DNA of 64,000 bases from Sphingomonas sp. AR_OL41. GTDB taxonomy: Bacteria; Pseudomonadota; Alphaproteobacteria; Sphingomonadales; Sphingomonadaceae. The stretch's first letter is position 1; every line of letters begins with the position of its first letter. The DNA is taken from contig NZ_JARYTI010000020.1 in assembly GCF_029911635.1 (NCBI RefSeq), positions 1 through 64,000 of the forward strand. Reading direction: 5' to 3'. Both the position numbers and the translations under genes were made by a program. A model generated the notes under the pieces. That model saw only the letters and a program-made list of their open reading frames with translations, was not told the DNA's origin and searched no databases. Of this stretch, positions 18,400 to 28,732 are shown in pieces.

Positions 18400-18603
18400 A
18401 TGCCCAAGCTGAAGACGAAGAGCGGGGTGAAGAAGCGCTTCACCATGACCGCGACCGGCAAGCTGAAACACGGTGTGGCCGGCAAGCGCCACCGCCTGAT
18501 CAGCCACAACGGCAAGTATATCCGCCAGAATCGCGGCACGTCGGTCGTGTCCGATCCCGATACGAAGACGGTAAAGGCCTGGGCGCCTTACGGTCTGAAG
18601 TAA
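18400..18603 (+). CDS. rpmI: 50S ribosomal protein L35
   Basis: 67 residues, normal length, beginning [14 protein letters not shown] and rich in Lys and Arg. It binds 23S rRNA in the large subunit. AAAGGA precedes the ATG at 18400; the GTG at 18349 in the same frame is not needed. Followed after 16 bases by rplT. The usual infC is not adjacent; the upstream gene is divergent, so the promoter must lie in 18245-18399. Confidence 0.98.
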   Translation: MPKLKTKSGVKKRFTMTATGKLKHGVAGKRHRLISHNGKYIRQNRGTSVVSDPDTKTVKAWAPYGLK

Positions 18604-18619
18604 GAAAGAGGATTAGGAC

Positions 18620-18985
18620 ATGGCACGCGTCAAACGTGGTGTAACCACCCGGGCAAAACATAACCGCATCCTCGATGCGGCGAAGGGCTATTATGGCCGC
18701 CGCAAGAACACGATCCGCATCGCCCGCCAGGCGGTGGAGAAGGCCGGACAATATGCGTATCGCGACCGCAAGGTTAAGAAGCGCACGTTCCGCGGCCTGT
18801 GGATCCAGCGCATCAACGCCGGCGTTCGCGCCGAGGGCCTGACCTACAGCCAGTTCATGCACGGGCTGAAGCTCGCCGGCATCGAACTCGACCGGAAGGT
18901 CCTGGCCGACATCGCCATGAACGAGGGTCCGGCCTTTACCGCGATCATCGCGCAGGCGAAGGCGGCTCTGCCCCAGGCCGCCTGA
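18620..18985 (+). CDS. rplT: 50S ribosomal protein L20
   Basis: 121 residues, beginning [18 protein letters not shown], with the expected [16 protein letters not shown] and C-terminal globular domain. It binds 23S rRNA early in assembly and in many bacteria represses its own operon. Preceded by AGAGGA. A strong terminator follows 25 bases after the stop. Confidence 0.98.
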   Translation: MARVKRGVTTRAKHNRILDAAKGYYGRRKNTIRIARQAVEKAGQYAYRDRKVKKRTFRGLWIQRINAGVRAEGLTYSQFMHGLKLAGIELDRKVLADIAMNEGPAFTAIIAQAKAALPQAA

Positions 18986-19010
18986 GCGACCTGTAGCGAG
19001 CACGAGATAC

Positions 19011-19043
19011 GGGGCGCCGGTGGCAACACCGGCGCCCCTTTTC
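19011..19043 (+). terminator. Rho-independent terminator of rpmI-rplT
   Basis: GGGGCGCCGGTG, loop GCAA, CACCGGCGCCCC: a perfect 12-bp stem, followed by TTTTC. It closes the ribosomal protein operon. Confidence 0.92.
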
Positions 19044-19083
19044 GTTTGGGGGTTTTGAGTTGTGTCGCGCCGGGTTTCCAAGC

Positions 19084-19180
19084 CGTCATGCCGGGCTCGT
19101 TCCGGCATCCACGGTCCCGCACACCCGGCAGCCGCTTCTCTCGCGGTGAAGTGGACCCCGGAACAAGTCCGGGGTGACGG
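19084..19180. repeat. Palindromic intergenic repeat (REP-like)
   Basis: Two arms of the GTCATGCCGG...TTCCGGCATCC / GGACCCCGGAACAAGTCCGGGGTGAC type enclose a short middle. Such paired elements are common between genes in sphingomonads. It lies between the rplT terminator and the GNAT gene. Confidence 0.6.
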
Positions 19181-19188
19181 AGGGCAGA

Positions 19189-19683
19189 TTGGTTGAACTG
19201 CATCCCATGACCGACCGCGATTATGCGTGGCTGCTGGACTCGGCACCACGCGGCGACGGCCTGCGGCTGTGCGACGGCGGCATTGCGCCGGGCGAGGTGA
19301 CGGCGATGTTGCGCGGGATTACCGCTGGCCTTGCCGCCGGCGACGATCGGCCGCTTGCCTGGCTGATCGCCGATGGCGATGCCGTGGTCGGCATGACCAG
19401 CTTCACGAAGCGCGAGGCCGATGGCCGTTACGAGATCGGTTACGGCGTCGCGCCGGCGCATCAAGGGCGCGGCGTGATGACCGCGGCGATCGCGCTTTTG
19501 CTGCCGATGTTGCGCGGCGATGGACATCGCGGCTTGACCGCCGCGACCGGCGTGGACAATCCGGGCTCGCAGCGCGTGCTCGAAAAGAACGGCTTTGTGC
19601 CGGACGGCACGCGCGACGACCCCGAGGACGGTCCGCTCAGGCTCTGGGCGATCGACCTCACCACAGATGGAAGGCCCCGATGA
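19189..19683 (+). CDS. GNAT-family N-acetyltransferase
   Basis: 164 residues. The acetyl-CoA-binding motif is [15 protein letters not shown] (Q/RxxGxG/A type), followed by [13 protein letters not shown], typical of the RimJ/RimL-like subgroup. The substrate is unknown (protein N-terminus, amino acid or antibiotic). The start is uncertain: TTG at 19189 follows GGAGGG; GTG 19174 lies inside the repeat element; ATG 19207 would cut the first strand. Its TGA overlaps the pheS ATG (ATGA), so it is translationally coupled to pheS. Confidence 0.82.
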   Translation: MVELHPMTDRDYAWLLDSAPRGDGLRLCDGGIAPGEVTAMLRGITAGLAAGDDRPLAWLIADGDAVVGMTSFTKREADGRYEIGYGVAPAHQGRGVMTAAIALLLPMLRGDGHRGLTAATGVDNPGSQRVLEKNGFVPDGTRDDPEDGPLRLWAIDLTTDGRPR

Positions 19684-20774
19684 CCGATCTCGACCAGCTG
19701 CGCGACGACCTGCTCGCCGCCGTCGATGCTGCGACGACGCCCGAGGCGATCGAGGCCTTGCGCGTTGCCGCGCTGGGCAAGGCCGGCAGCGTGACCGGGC
19801 TGCTCAAGACGCTGGGCGGGATGACGCCCGAGCAGCGCCAGAGCGAAGGCCCGCGCATCCACGCGCTGCGCGAGGCGGTCACCGCCGCGATCGGCGCGCG
19901 CAAGGCGGGGCTGGAGCGCGCCGCACTCGATGCGCGGCTGGCGCGCGAGACGCTCGACATGACGCTGCCCGCCGCCGCCGCGCTGACCGGCACGGTGCAC
20001 CCGGTGAGCCAGGTGATGGACGAGCTGGCCGAGATTTTCGCCGATCTCGGCTTCGCGGTCGCCACCGGTCCGGAGATCGAAGACGACTGGCACAATTTCA
20101 CCGCGCTCAACATTCCCGAGACGCACCCGGCGCGCGCGATGCACGACACCTTCTATTTCCCGGAAGGTGAGGACGGCGCGAAGAAGATGCTGCTGCGGAC
20201 CCATACCAGCCCGGTGCAGATCAGGACGATGGTCAACCAGAAGCCGCCGATCCGTATCATCGCGCCGGGGCGGACCTATCGTTCCGACAGCGACGCGACG
20301 CACACGCCGATGTTCCACCAGGTCGAGGGGCTGGTGATCGACAAGGGCATCACGCTGGGCCATCTCAAATGGACGCTGGAGACCTTCCTCAAGGCCTTCT
20401 TCGAGCGCGACGATGTCGTGCTGCGGCTGCGGCCGAGCTACTTCCCCTTCACCGAGCCCTCGGCCGAGGTCGATGTCGGCTACACGATCGAGAAGGGCAA
20501 GCGCGTGATCGGCGGCGACCCGACCGGCCCCAATGGCGGCTGGATGGAAGTGCTGGGCAGCGGCATGGTCCACCCCAAGGTGATCGCGGCGTGCGGGCTG
20601 GACCCCGAGGAATGGCAGGGCTTCGCGTTCGGCTGCGGCATCGACCGGCTGGCGATGCTCAAATATGGCATGGACGACCTGCGCGCCTTTTTCGACGGCG
20701 ATATCCGCTGGCTGAAACATTATGGCTTCGCGACGCTGGATGTGCCGACCTTGTCGGGAGGGGTTGGGGCGTGA
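19680..20774 (+). CDS. pheS: Phenylalanyl-tRNA synthetase alpha subunit
   Basis: 364 residues. An N-terminal coiled coil (about 1-90) binds tRNA; the class II catalytic core follows, with motif 2 ([20 protein letters not shown]), the Phe-binding [12 protein letters not shown] and motif 3 ([14 protein letters not shown]). It pairs with PheT as an alpha2-beta2 enzyme charging tRNA-Phe. It starts at ATG 19680, overlapping the GNAT stop. Confidence 0.98.
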   Translation: MTDLDQLRDDLLAAVDAATTPEAIEALRVAALGKAGSVTGLLKTLGGMTPEQRQSEGPRIHALREAVTAAIGARKAGLERAALDARLARETLDMTLPAAAALTGTVHPVSQVMDELAEIFADLGFAVATGPEIEDDWHNFTALNIPETHPARAMHDTFYFPEGEDGAKKMLLRTHTSPVQIRTMVNQKPPIRIIAPGRTYRSDSDATHTPMFHQVEGLVIDKGITLGHLKWTLETFLKAFFERDDVVLRLRPSYFPFTEPSAEVDVGYTIEKGKRVIGGDPTGPNGGWMEVLGSGMVHPKVIAACGLDPEEWQGFAFGCGIDRLAMLKYGMDDLRAFFDGDIRWLKHYGFATLDVPTLSGGVGA

Positions 20775-20789
20775 TGTTTACCCCCAAGC

Positions 20790-20877
20790 GTCATCCCAGC
20801 GAAAGCTGGGATCTCCCTGTGGCACCTGCCGCCCTTTCACCTCATGAGACCCCAGCTTTCGCTGGGGTGACGGGTAT
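20790..20877. repeat. Palindromic intergenic repeat between pheS and pheT
   Basis: Two stems: TCCCAGCGAAAGCTGGGA near 20793-20810 and CCCCAGCTTTCGCTGGGGTGAC near 20853-20874, in opposite order so the whole can also fold as one long hairpin. It fills the 108-base gap of an operon whose two subunits must be made in equal amounts. Confidence 0.7.
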
Positions 20878-20882
20878 TTGAC

Positions 20883-23255
20883 ATGAAGTTCTCGCTGAAC
20901 TGGCTCAAGGAGCATCTCGACACCGACGCCGGGCTCGACACGATCGTCGAGACGCTGACGCGGGTCGGGCTCGAGGTGGAAGGGGTGGAGAATCCCGGCG
21001 CCAAGCTGGCGGCGTTCCGCGTCGCGCGCGTGCTGTCGGCCGAGCGCCATCCGCAGGCCGACAAGCTGCAGGTCCTCTCGGTCGATGCCGGTGACGGGCC
21101 GCTGCAAGTGGTGTGCGGCGCGCCCAATGCGCGTGCGGGACTGGTCGGCGTGTTCGGCATGCCCGGTGCCGTGGTGCCGGCGAACGGCATGGTGCTGAAG
21201 GTGACCGAGATTCGCGGCGTCGAATCGAACGGCATGATGTGCTCGACGCGCGAGCTCGAGCTGGGCGACGACCATGACGGCATCATCGAGCTGCCCGCCG
21301 ATGCGCCGATCGGCACGCCCTATCCCGATTATGCGGGCCTCAACGATGCGGTGATCGACGTGTCGGTGACGCCCAACAAGCAGGATTGCATGGGCGTGCG
21401 CGGCATTGCGCGCGACCTGGCGGCGGCCGGGCTCGGCACGTTGAAGCCGCTGGCGGTGGCCTATCGCCGCGACGCGATCGCGCCGGTGGCGGGCGAGGGC
21501 CCGGGGCCGGACGTGCGCACCGACGACCCCGAAGGCTGCCCGGCTTTCTATGCGCAGGGCGTGTCGGGGGTGACCAACGGCGCCGCGCCGGCATGGATGC
21601 GACACTTCCTGACGGCGATCGGGCAGAAGCCGATCTCGACGCTGGTCGACATCACCAATTTCGTCTCGGTCGATCTCGGCCGACCGCTGCACGTCTATGA
21701 CAAGGCGAAGCTCAGCGGCGGGCTCGTCGCGCGCAAGGCGCGGGACGGCGAGCAGGTGCTGGCGCTCAACGGCAAGACCTATACGCTCGACGCGTCGATG
21801 ACGGTGATCGCCGACGAGGTCGCCGTGCACGATATCGGCGGCATCATGGGCGGCGAGCATTCGGGCGTGTCCGACGGCACGACCGACGTGATCATCGAAT
21901 GCGCCTTCTTCGACCCCGACCATATCGCGCGGACGGGCCAGAAGCTGGCGCTGACTAGCGATGCGCGGCAGCGCTTCGAGCGCGGCGTCGACCCGGCGTT
22001 TCTCGACGACGGTCTCGCCATTGCGACGATGCTGGTGCTGGAGCATTGCGGCGGCGCGGCGAGCGGCATCACCCGCGCCGGCACGCCGCCGGTCGAAGCG
22101 CGCAGCATCGCCTATGACCCGGCGCGCGCCGAAACGCTGGGCGGGCTTGCCGTCCCGGCCGATCGGCAGAAGGACATTCTCGAACGGCTCGGCTTCACCG
22201 TCGACGCCGGCTGGAACGTCGGCGTGCCGAGCTGGCGCCGCGACGTCGAGGGCACCGCCGACCTGGTCGAGGAAGTGATCCGCATCGAGGGCATCGACAA
22301 GGTGCCGTCGACCCCGCTCGACCGGCTGCCCGGCGTGGCCAAGCCGACCGCGACGCCCGAACAGAAGCTGGAACGCCGCGCCCGCCGCGCCGCCGCCGCG
22401 CGTGGCCTGAACGAGGCGGTGACGTGGAGCTTCCTGTCCGACGCCGAGGCCGCGCCGTTCGGCGGCGGGGCATGGCGCCTCGCCAACCCGATCAGCGAGG
22501 ACCTCAAGGTGATGCGCCCGTCGCTGTTGCCGGGGCTGCTGTCGGCGGCGGCGCGCAACATGAAGCGCGGCGCCGATGGCGTGCGGCTGTTCGAGATCGG
22601 GCGGCGGTATCTGGTCGACGCAGAACGCGCCACGCTGGGCGTCGTGTTGGCCGGCGAGCGCAGCGCCAAAAGCTGGGCGAGCGGCAAGGCGACCATGTTC
22701 GACGCGTTCGACGCCAAGGCCGAGGCGCTGGCGCTGCTCGCTGCCGCAGGCGCGCCGGTCGATAATCTCCAGGTGATGGGTGAGGCGGGCGACGCCTGGC
22801 ATCCGGGCCAGTCGGGCACGCTCCGACTGGGTCCGAAGACGGTGCTGGCGGCGTTCGGCATGGTCCATCCGCTGACCGCCAAGGCCTATGACCTTGACGG
22901 CCCCGTCGCGGCGGTCGAGCTGTATCTCGACGCGATCCCGCCGAAACGCGCGAGCGGCTTCATGCGGCCCGCCTATACGCCGCCGGCGTTGCAGGCAGTG
23001 AAACGCGACTTCGCCTTCACCGTGCCGTCCGGCCTGACCGCCGACGCGCTGGTCCGCGCGGCGCGCGGCGCCGACAAGGCGGCGATCACCGGCGCGCGGC
23101 TGTTCGATCTGTTCGAGCGCGACGGCGTGCGCTCGATGGCGGTGGAGGTGACGCTGCAGCCAGCGGAGAAGAGCTTCACCGACGAGGAACTGAAGGCGGT
23201 GGCCGACAAGGTCGTCGCGGCGGCGGCGAAGCTGGGGGCGGTGTTGCGTGGCTGA
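20883..23255 (+). CDS. pheT: Phenylalanyl-tRNA synthetase beta subunit
   Basis: 790 residues, full length. Domain order: tRNA-binding EMAP-like domain (about 40-150), B3/B4 editing domain (about 215-380, with the IGGIMGGEHSGV stretch), B5 domain (about 400-470), the inactive synthetase core, and a C-terminal ferredoxin-fold anticodon-binding domain ending AKLGAVLRG. The last 85 bases occur again, diverged, at 24143-24227. The GTG of the next gene lies inside its last codons. Confidence 0.98.
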   Translation: MKFSLNWLKEHLDTDAGLDTIVETLTRVGLEVEGVENPGAKLAAFRVARVLSAERHPQADKLQVLSVDAGDGPLQVVCGAPNARAGLVGVFGMPGAVVPANGMVLKVTEIRGVESNGMMCSTRELELGDDHDGIIELPADAPIGTPYPDYAGLNDAVIDVSVTPNKQDCMGVRGIARDLAAAGLGTLKPLAVAYRRDAIAPVAGEGPGPDVRTDDPEGCPAFYAQGVSGVTNGAAPAWMRHFLTAIGQKPISTLVDITNFVSVDLGRPLHVYDKAKLSGGLVARKARDGEQVLALNGKTYTLDASMTVIADEVAVHDIGGIMGGEHSGVSDGTTDVIIECAFFDPDHIARTGQKLALTSDARQRFERGVDPAFLDDGLAIATMLVLEHCGGAASGITRAGTPPVEARSIAYDPARAETLGGLAVPADRQKDILERLGFTVDAGWNVGVPSWRRDVEGTADLVEEVIRIEGIDKVPSTPLDRLPGVAKPTATPEQKLERRARRAAAARGLNEAVTWSFLSDAEAAPFGGGAWRLANPISEDLKVMRPSLLPGLLSAAARNMKRGADGVRLFEIGRRYLVDAERATLGVVLAGERSAKSWASGKATMFDAFDAKAEALALLAAAGAPVDNLQVMGEAGDAWHPGQSGTLRLGPKTVLAAFGMVHPLTAKAYDLDGPVAAVELYLDAIPPKRASGFMRPAYTPPALQAVKRDFAFTVPSGLTADALVRAARGADKAAITGARLFDLFERDGVRSMAVEVTLQPAEKSFTDEELKAVADKVVAAAAKLGAVLRG

Positions 23256-23688
23256 GCAGGACGCCGAGTATGAGCGCATGAAGCGCCTGCTCGGCATCTT
23301 CTTCACCGACGCAATGGGTCACCCGGCGGACAGCCCGGCCAACCCGTTGAACGCGCTGGCGGCAATTGCGGAAAAGCAGCCCGCCGCAGCCCGCAAGGGA
23401 CTGGCCATGGCGATCAACGACATCGTCGAGATGTCGAACGACCAGCCGCCCGACTATGTCCGGACGCTCGACGCGCATCTGACGGCGCAGGGTGCCATGA
23501 CGTTGAGCGAGGCGCGGGCGCGCTTCTCCAAGAGGCTGAAGGCGATCCTGCGGCGCGGGACGCTGAAGGATGAAACGGAATATTATCTTGCGCGCAATGC
23601 CGTCGATCTGGCGGCGCCGGAGGACGCGGCGCGGTTGCAGGCGATGATCGGCGCGTTCGAGAGCGCCGTAGTGGCGTTGCGCGAATGA
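23248..23688 (+). CDS. Unrecognised protein (146 aa) coupled to pheT
   Basis: 146 residues, GTG start overlapping the end of pheT by 8 bases, so it is read by ribosomes finishing PheT. Predicted all-helical, with no signal or membrane segment; mid-region DQPPDYVRTLDAHL and a C-terminal LKDETEYYLARNAVD stretch. I do not recognise the family. Size, helical nature and accessory position recall small immunity-type proteins, but nothing here proves that. Its stop overlaps the next start (ATGATG), so it pairs with the 137-residue gene. Confidence 0.72.
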   Translation: MAEQDAEYERMKRLLGIFFTDAMGHPADSPANPLNALAAIAEKQPAAARKGLAMAINDIVEMSNDQPPDYVRTLDAHLTAQGAMTLSEARARFSKRLKAILRRGTLKDETEYYLARNAVDLAAPEDAARLQAMIGAFESAVVALRE

Positions 23689-24098
23689 TGATCGAACGCT
23701 TCCTCGACGACCGGCTTCGCGCGAAGATGGAGGACCCTGACGACGTCGAGTATCTCTTCGTCCTATTGCCACTGGATCTCGATCCTTTTCAGCGGACCTA
23801 TCGCTTTGGCTGCCATCTCGATGCCGAGCTGCGTCTGGCTGGAGTCGGTTGCAGTGCAGGCGGTTGCAAGCTTCGCGGCGACGACGATGAGGATGAAGAC
23901 CAGCATGATCCGGTCTATACCTTGCTCGACGTCGATGCGTCTGATGTCGACGCCGCGCGCAGCGTGTTGCGCCTCCATCTGCCCGAATTGGGCTGCCCGC
24001 CCGGCACGCTGATCCACTATCCTCACGAACTTGAAGATCGGTATGACGGGCATGGGTGGCAGCTTGCGCAGCGGCGGTCGATCGAAGGCTATGATTAG
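23685..24098 (+). CDS. Unrecognised acidic protein (137 aa)
   Basis: 137 residues, starting MMIERFLDDRLRAKM, overlapping the previous gene by 4 bases. Strongly acidic, with a DDDEDEDQHD run near residues 66-75 and two CxxxxC-like cysteines just before it (GCSAGGC). No signal peptide or membrane helix. A second strand-rich half ends GHGWQLAQRRSIEGYD. Not recognised. It ends 45 bases before the displaced pheT tail, so both genes lie between the two copies of that tail. Confidence 0.72.
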   Translation: MMIERFLDDRLRAKMEDPDDVEYLFVLLPLDLDPFQRTYRFGCHLDAELRLAGVGCSAGGCKLRGDDDEDEDQHDPVYTLLDVDASDVDAARSVLRLHLPELGCPPGTLIHYPHELEDRYDGHGWQLAQRRSIEGYD

Positions 24099-24142
24099 CT
24101 TGCGCGAAGGGCGATCAGGGTTACGCAGCAAGCGAGGAAAAA

Positions 24143-24227
24143 GAGCTTAAACGACGGAAAACTGAAGGCGGTGGCTGACAAGGTCATCGCCGCGGCGGCG
24201 AAGCTGGGGGCGATGTTGCGGGGCTGA
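24143..24227 (+). pseudogene. Second, diverged copy of the pheT 3' end
   Basis: 85 bases align without gaps to pheT 23171-23255 with about 10 differences, 5 of them in the last 63 bases. In the pheT frame it reads KAVADKVIAAAAKLGAMLRG then TGA; the changes in this part are silent or conservative (V to I, V to M), the mark of drift under coding constraint. There is no start, and the fragment is only about 28 codons. It is a remnant of another pheT allele. Confidence 0.85.
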
Positions 24228-24260
24228 GAAGAGTGCCGCGACTGAAGGAGAATCAAAGCG

Positions 24261-24710
24261 ATGCGCCGGGTTGAGGGTCAGGTCCTGACGATTCGATGTA
24301 CGTCGTGCTCTTCGATTTTCCCGACCTTTGTGTTCTCCGGCGATACGGACATGGCCACGGCAGGACTAGAAACTGCCACCTCACTCGAACCCACTTCCGT
24401 CGCTCTGGGCGAGTTGACCGCCGATGAATTCCGCGCGGGATATGAGTCAGGACGTACGCTATTCGCGGAACGTATCAGTCGGCAATATGGCGCGGACTTT
24501 GTCGCTCTGTCGGTCCCGCGTTGGGTTCAGGGGCCTTCCGGTGAGGGACTCAGTCTTGAGGAATTCAGGAAAATCTTCAAACCCGCTTCCCCAGTTTATG
24601 ATTGCCCTCGATGTGGCGGTGAGGCGCCGGTGATCTCACAACAATCACCCGCAGAATTTCTGGAAACTGGTGGGCAGCTCCTAGTAGCGAGCAGCATCGC
24701 GCTCGACTAA
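24261..24710 (+). CDS. Unrecognised protein (149 aa) with two Cys pairs
   Basis: 149 residues; AAGGAG lies 10 bases before the ATG. An N-terminal RCTSCSS and a C-terminal YDCPRCGGEA form two CxxC pairs that could hold one zinc atom as a split ribbon. The middle is unremarkable. Base composition is visibly less GC-rich and codon choice less biased than in the neighbours, which suggests a transferred gene. It lies just after the displaced pheT tail. Function unknown. Confidence 0.65.
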   Translation: MRRVEGQVLTIRCTSCSSIFPTFVFSGDTDMATAGLETATSLEPTSVALGELTADEFRAGYESGRTLFAERISRQYGADFVALSVPRWVQGPSGEGLSLEEFRKIFKPASPVYDCPRCGGEAPVISQQSPAEFLETGGQLLVASSIALD

Positions 24711-24790
24711 CCAAGCACCACCACTCCCAGCGAGGTTTCGGCAACAAGATTCGGAATGCGTTCGCCCCGGCCTGCGCTACACCGCGTGGC

Positions 24791-26179
24791 ATGACCGACC
24801 CCACCTTCCCCGCCCTGACCCGCGCCGCCGAAGCCGCGATCGCTTATCGCCGCGACGTGGCAAAGGCGGAGCGCACGCCGGTGGCGAGCTATGCCGAGAT
24901 GCTCGACGCCTTTGCCCGGCCGCTGCCCGAGACGGGCGGCGAAGCAGACGCGATCATTGCCGAGCTAGTTGCGCGTGCCACGCCGGGAATCCGCGCCTCG
25001 ACCGGGCCGCGCTTTTTCGGCTGGGTGATCGGGCAGTCGCACCCGACCGGGGTGGCGGCGGACTGGCTGACCTCGGCCTGGGGGCAGAATGCCGCCAATC
25101 TTTCCGCCGCGCCGGCCGCGTCGGCGATCGAGGCGGTGGCGGCGGGGTGGTTGCTGGAGCTGCTCGGGCTGCCGGCGAGTGCGTCGGTGGGCTTCGTCAC
25201 GGGGGCGACGGTGGCCAATTTCGTCTGCCTCGCCGCGGCGCGCAGCGAGGTGCTGCGCCGCGTCGGCTGGGACGTCGAGGCCGATGGCATGTTCGGCGCG
25301 CCGCCGATCACCGTGCTGATCGGCGCCGACGCGCATGCCACGGTATATTCGGGGCTGAAATATCTCGGGCTCGGGGCGAAGCGGGTGCAGACGATCGCCA
25401 CCGACGCGGCCGGGCGGATGCTGCCGACCGCCTTTGCCGCGGCGCTCAACGCCGCCGACGGCCCGGTGATCGCCATTGCCCAGGCCGGGCAGATCAATAC
25501 GGGCGCGAGCGACCCGTTCGCCGAGATCGGGCCGATGGCGTGCGAGGCCAATGCCTGGCTGCATGTCGATGGCGCGTTCGGGCTGTGGGCGCAGGCCTGC
25601 CCCGAGCGCGCGCATCTGACGCGCGGGGTAGAGCTGGCCGACAGCTGGGCGACCGACGGGCACAAATGGCTGCAGACGCCGTATGATTCGGGCTTCGCGA
25701 TCGTCCGCGACGCCGAGGCGCATGCCCGGGCGATGGCGATCTCGGCAAGTTACCTGCCGCCGGCCGAGGGCGCCGAGCGCGACCCTTCCGCCTATGTGCC
25801 CGAACTGTCGCGCCGCGCGCGCGGTTTTCCGGCCTGGGCGATGATCCGCCAGCTCGGCCGGCGCGGGATCGCCGAGATGGTCGAGCGACATTGCCGGATC
25901 GCCGCCGACATGAGCGCGCGGATCACCGCCGAGCCGGGCGTGGCGCTGATCATGCCGCCTGAGCTCAACCAGTTCATGCTGCGTTTCGGCGACAGCGACG
26001 ACGCGACGCGGGCGGTGATCGCGCGGGTACAGGCGGATGCGGTGGCCTATATCGGCGGCGCGGATTGGCGCGGCGACTGGGTGATGCGCGCCTCGGTAAC
26101 CTCGAACGCGACGACGCTCGACGAGGGACGAATCGCCGCCGATGCGGTGATCGCGGCATGGAGGGCAGTGCGTGGTTGA
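24791..26179 (+). CDS. Group II PLP-dependent decarboxylase/aminotransferase-fold enzyme
   Basis: 462 residues. The PLP lysine lies in DGHKWLQTPYDSG (about 296 onward), preceded by the HVDGAFG Asp that pairs with the pyridine nitrogen and by HATVYSGLKYLGLG. This is the aromatic-amino-acid/glutamate decarboxylase fold (pyridoxal_deC). The substrate cannot be read from sequence. Its 3' end overlaps the aldose-epimerase-like gene by 8 bases. Confidence 0.88.
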   Translation: MTDPTFPALTRAAEAAIAYRRDVAKAERTPVASYAEMLDAFARPLPETGGEADAIIAELVARATPGIRASTGPRFFGWVIGQSHPTGVAADWLTSAWGQNAANLSAAPAASAIEAVAAGWLLELLGLPASASVGFVTGATVANFVCLAAARSEVLRRVGWDVEADGMFGAPPITVLIGADAHATVYSGLKYLGLGAKRVQTIATDAAGRMLPTAFAAALNAADGPVIAIAQAGQINTGASDPFAEIGPMACEANAWLHVDGAFGLWAQACPERAHLTRGVELADSWATDGHKWLQTPYDSGFAIVRDAEAHARAMAISASYLPPAEGAERDPSAYVPELSRRARGFPAWAMIRQLGRRGIAEMVERHCRIAADMSARITAEPGVALIMPPELNQFMLRFGDSDDATRAVIARVQADAVAYIGGADWRGDWVMRASVTSNATTLDEGRIAADAVIAAWRAVRG

Positions 26180-27047
26180 GAATCTGATCGAGATTGCCGG
26201 TGACGGTTTGCACGCGGCGATCAACCCGCTCGGCGCGGAACTCTCCTCGTTGCGCGACGCCGAGGGCCGCCAGCTGATGACCGATGCCGACCCGGCCTTC
26301 TGGACCGGGCGCGCGCCGATCCTGTTTCCGATCGTCGGGCAGCTGAACGGCGATGCGTTGCGGATCGATGGGACGGCCTACACCATGCAGAAGCATGGCT
26401 TTGCGCGCCGCATGCGCTTTGCCGTAACAGAACACACCGCCAGCGCAGCGCGCTTTCGCCTGACCGACAACCCCGATACCCGCGCCGCCTATCCCTTTCC
26501 CTTCGTGCTCGAAATCGGCTTCGCGATCGAAGACGCGACGCTGACGATGACCGCGCGCATCGCCAATCCCGGCGCGGTGCCGCTGCCGGCGAGCTTTGGC
26601 TGGCACCCCGCCTTTGCCTGGCCGCTGCCTTATGGCGAACCGCGCGCGGCGCACCGCGTGACCTTTGCCGCCGACGAACCCGAGCCGATCGCGCTGCTCG
26701 CCGACGGGCTGATCGCGCCAACACCGCGGCCCTCGCCGCTCGATGGGCGGGCGTTGCGGCTCGACGATGCGCTGTTCGAACGGGACGCGCTGATCTGGAA
26801 TCCGGTCCATTCGCAGAGCGTGCGCTACGGCGCGGCCGGTGGACCGTCGCTCGACATCGCCTTTCCCGACACGCCGCGGCTCGGCATCTGGACCAAGCCG
26901 GGCGCGCATTATGTCTGCATCGAGCCGTGGCACGGCATTGCCGACCCTGAGGGCTTTGCCGGCGACTTCCGCGACAAGCCCGGGGTATTCGAGATTGCGC
27001 CCGGTGCCGACTGGCATTGCTCGCTGCACGTGACGTTGCGCGAGTAA
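26172..27047 (+). CDS. Aldose 1-epimerase family protein
   Basis: 291 residues, GTG start overlapping the decarboxylase gene. The galactose-mutarotase fold is seen in GAELSSLRD, the KHGFARRM His motif, FGWHPAF and the C-terminal CIEPWHGIADP. The spacing fits the YeaD/LacX-like subgroup of hexose-phosphate or sugar mutarotases. The exact sugar is unknown. Co-transcription with the decarboxylase is likely; no functional link is obvious. Confidence 0.88.
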   Translation: MVENLIEIAGDGLHAAINPLGAELSSLRDAEGRQLMTDADPAFWTGRAPILFPIVGQLNGDALRIDGTAYTMQKHGFARRMRFAVTEHTASAARFRLTDNPDTRAAYPFPFVLEIGFAIEDATLTMTARIANPGAVPLPASFGWHPAFAWPLPYGEPRAAHRVTFAADEPEPIALLADGLIAPTPRPSPLDGRALRLDDALFERDALIWNPVHSQSVRYGAAGGPSLDIAFPDTPRLGIWTKPGAHYVCIEPWHGIADPEGFAGDFRDKPGVFEIAPGADWHCSLHVTLRE

Positions 27048-27067
27048 CGCGCTAGGGCGCGCAGGCA

Positions 27068-28639
<1,572 letters not shown>

Positions 28640-28646
28640 CGCAACC

Positions 28647-28728
28647 GTCATCCCAGCGAAAGCGGGGATCTCGTGCGGCACGGACACGCTCCGTGACGGG
28701 GAGATCCCAGCTTTCGCTGGGATGACGA
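28647..28728. repeat. Palindromic intergenic repeat after prfC
   Basis: GTCATCCCAGCGAAAGCGGG at one end and TCCCAGCTTTCGCTGGGATG at the other, in opposite orientation with an inner CACGGACACGCTCCGTG stem. Same family as the element between pheS and pheT. It lies between two convergent genes and may serve as a two-way terminator. Confidence 0.72.
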
Positions 28729-28732
28729 TAAT

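Noticed and set aside
20778..23306. Minus-strand frame of 842 codons over pheT
   Set aside because: Complete antisense of pheT with no recognisable domain; long mirror frames are normal at this GC content.
26932..26946. TGGCACGGCATTGCC, resembling a sigma-54 promoter
   Set aside because: It encodes the conserved PWHGIAD motif of the epimerase-like gene, the GG to GC distance is 9 instead of 10, and no gene start follows.
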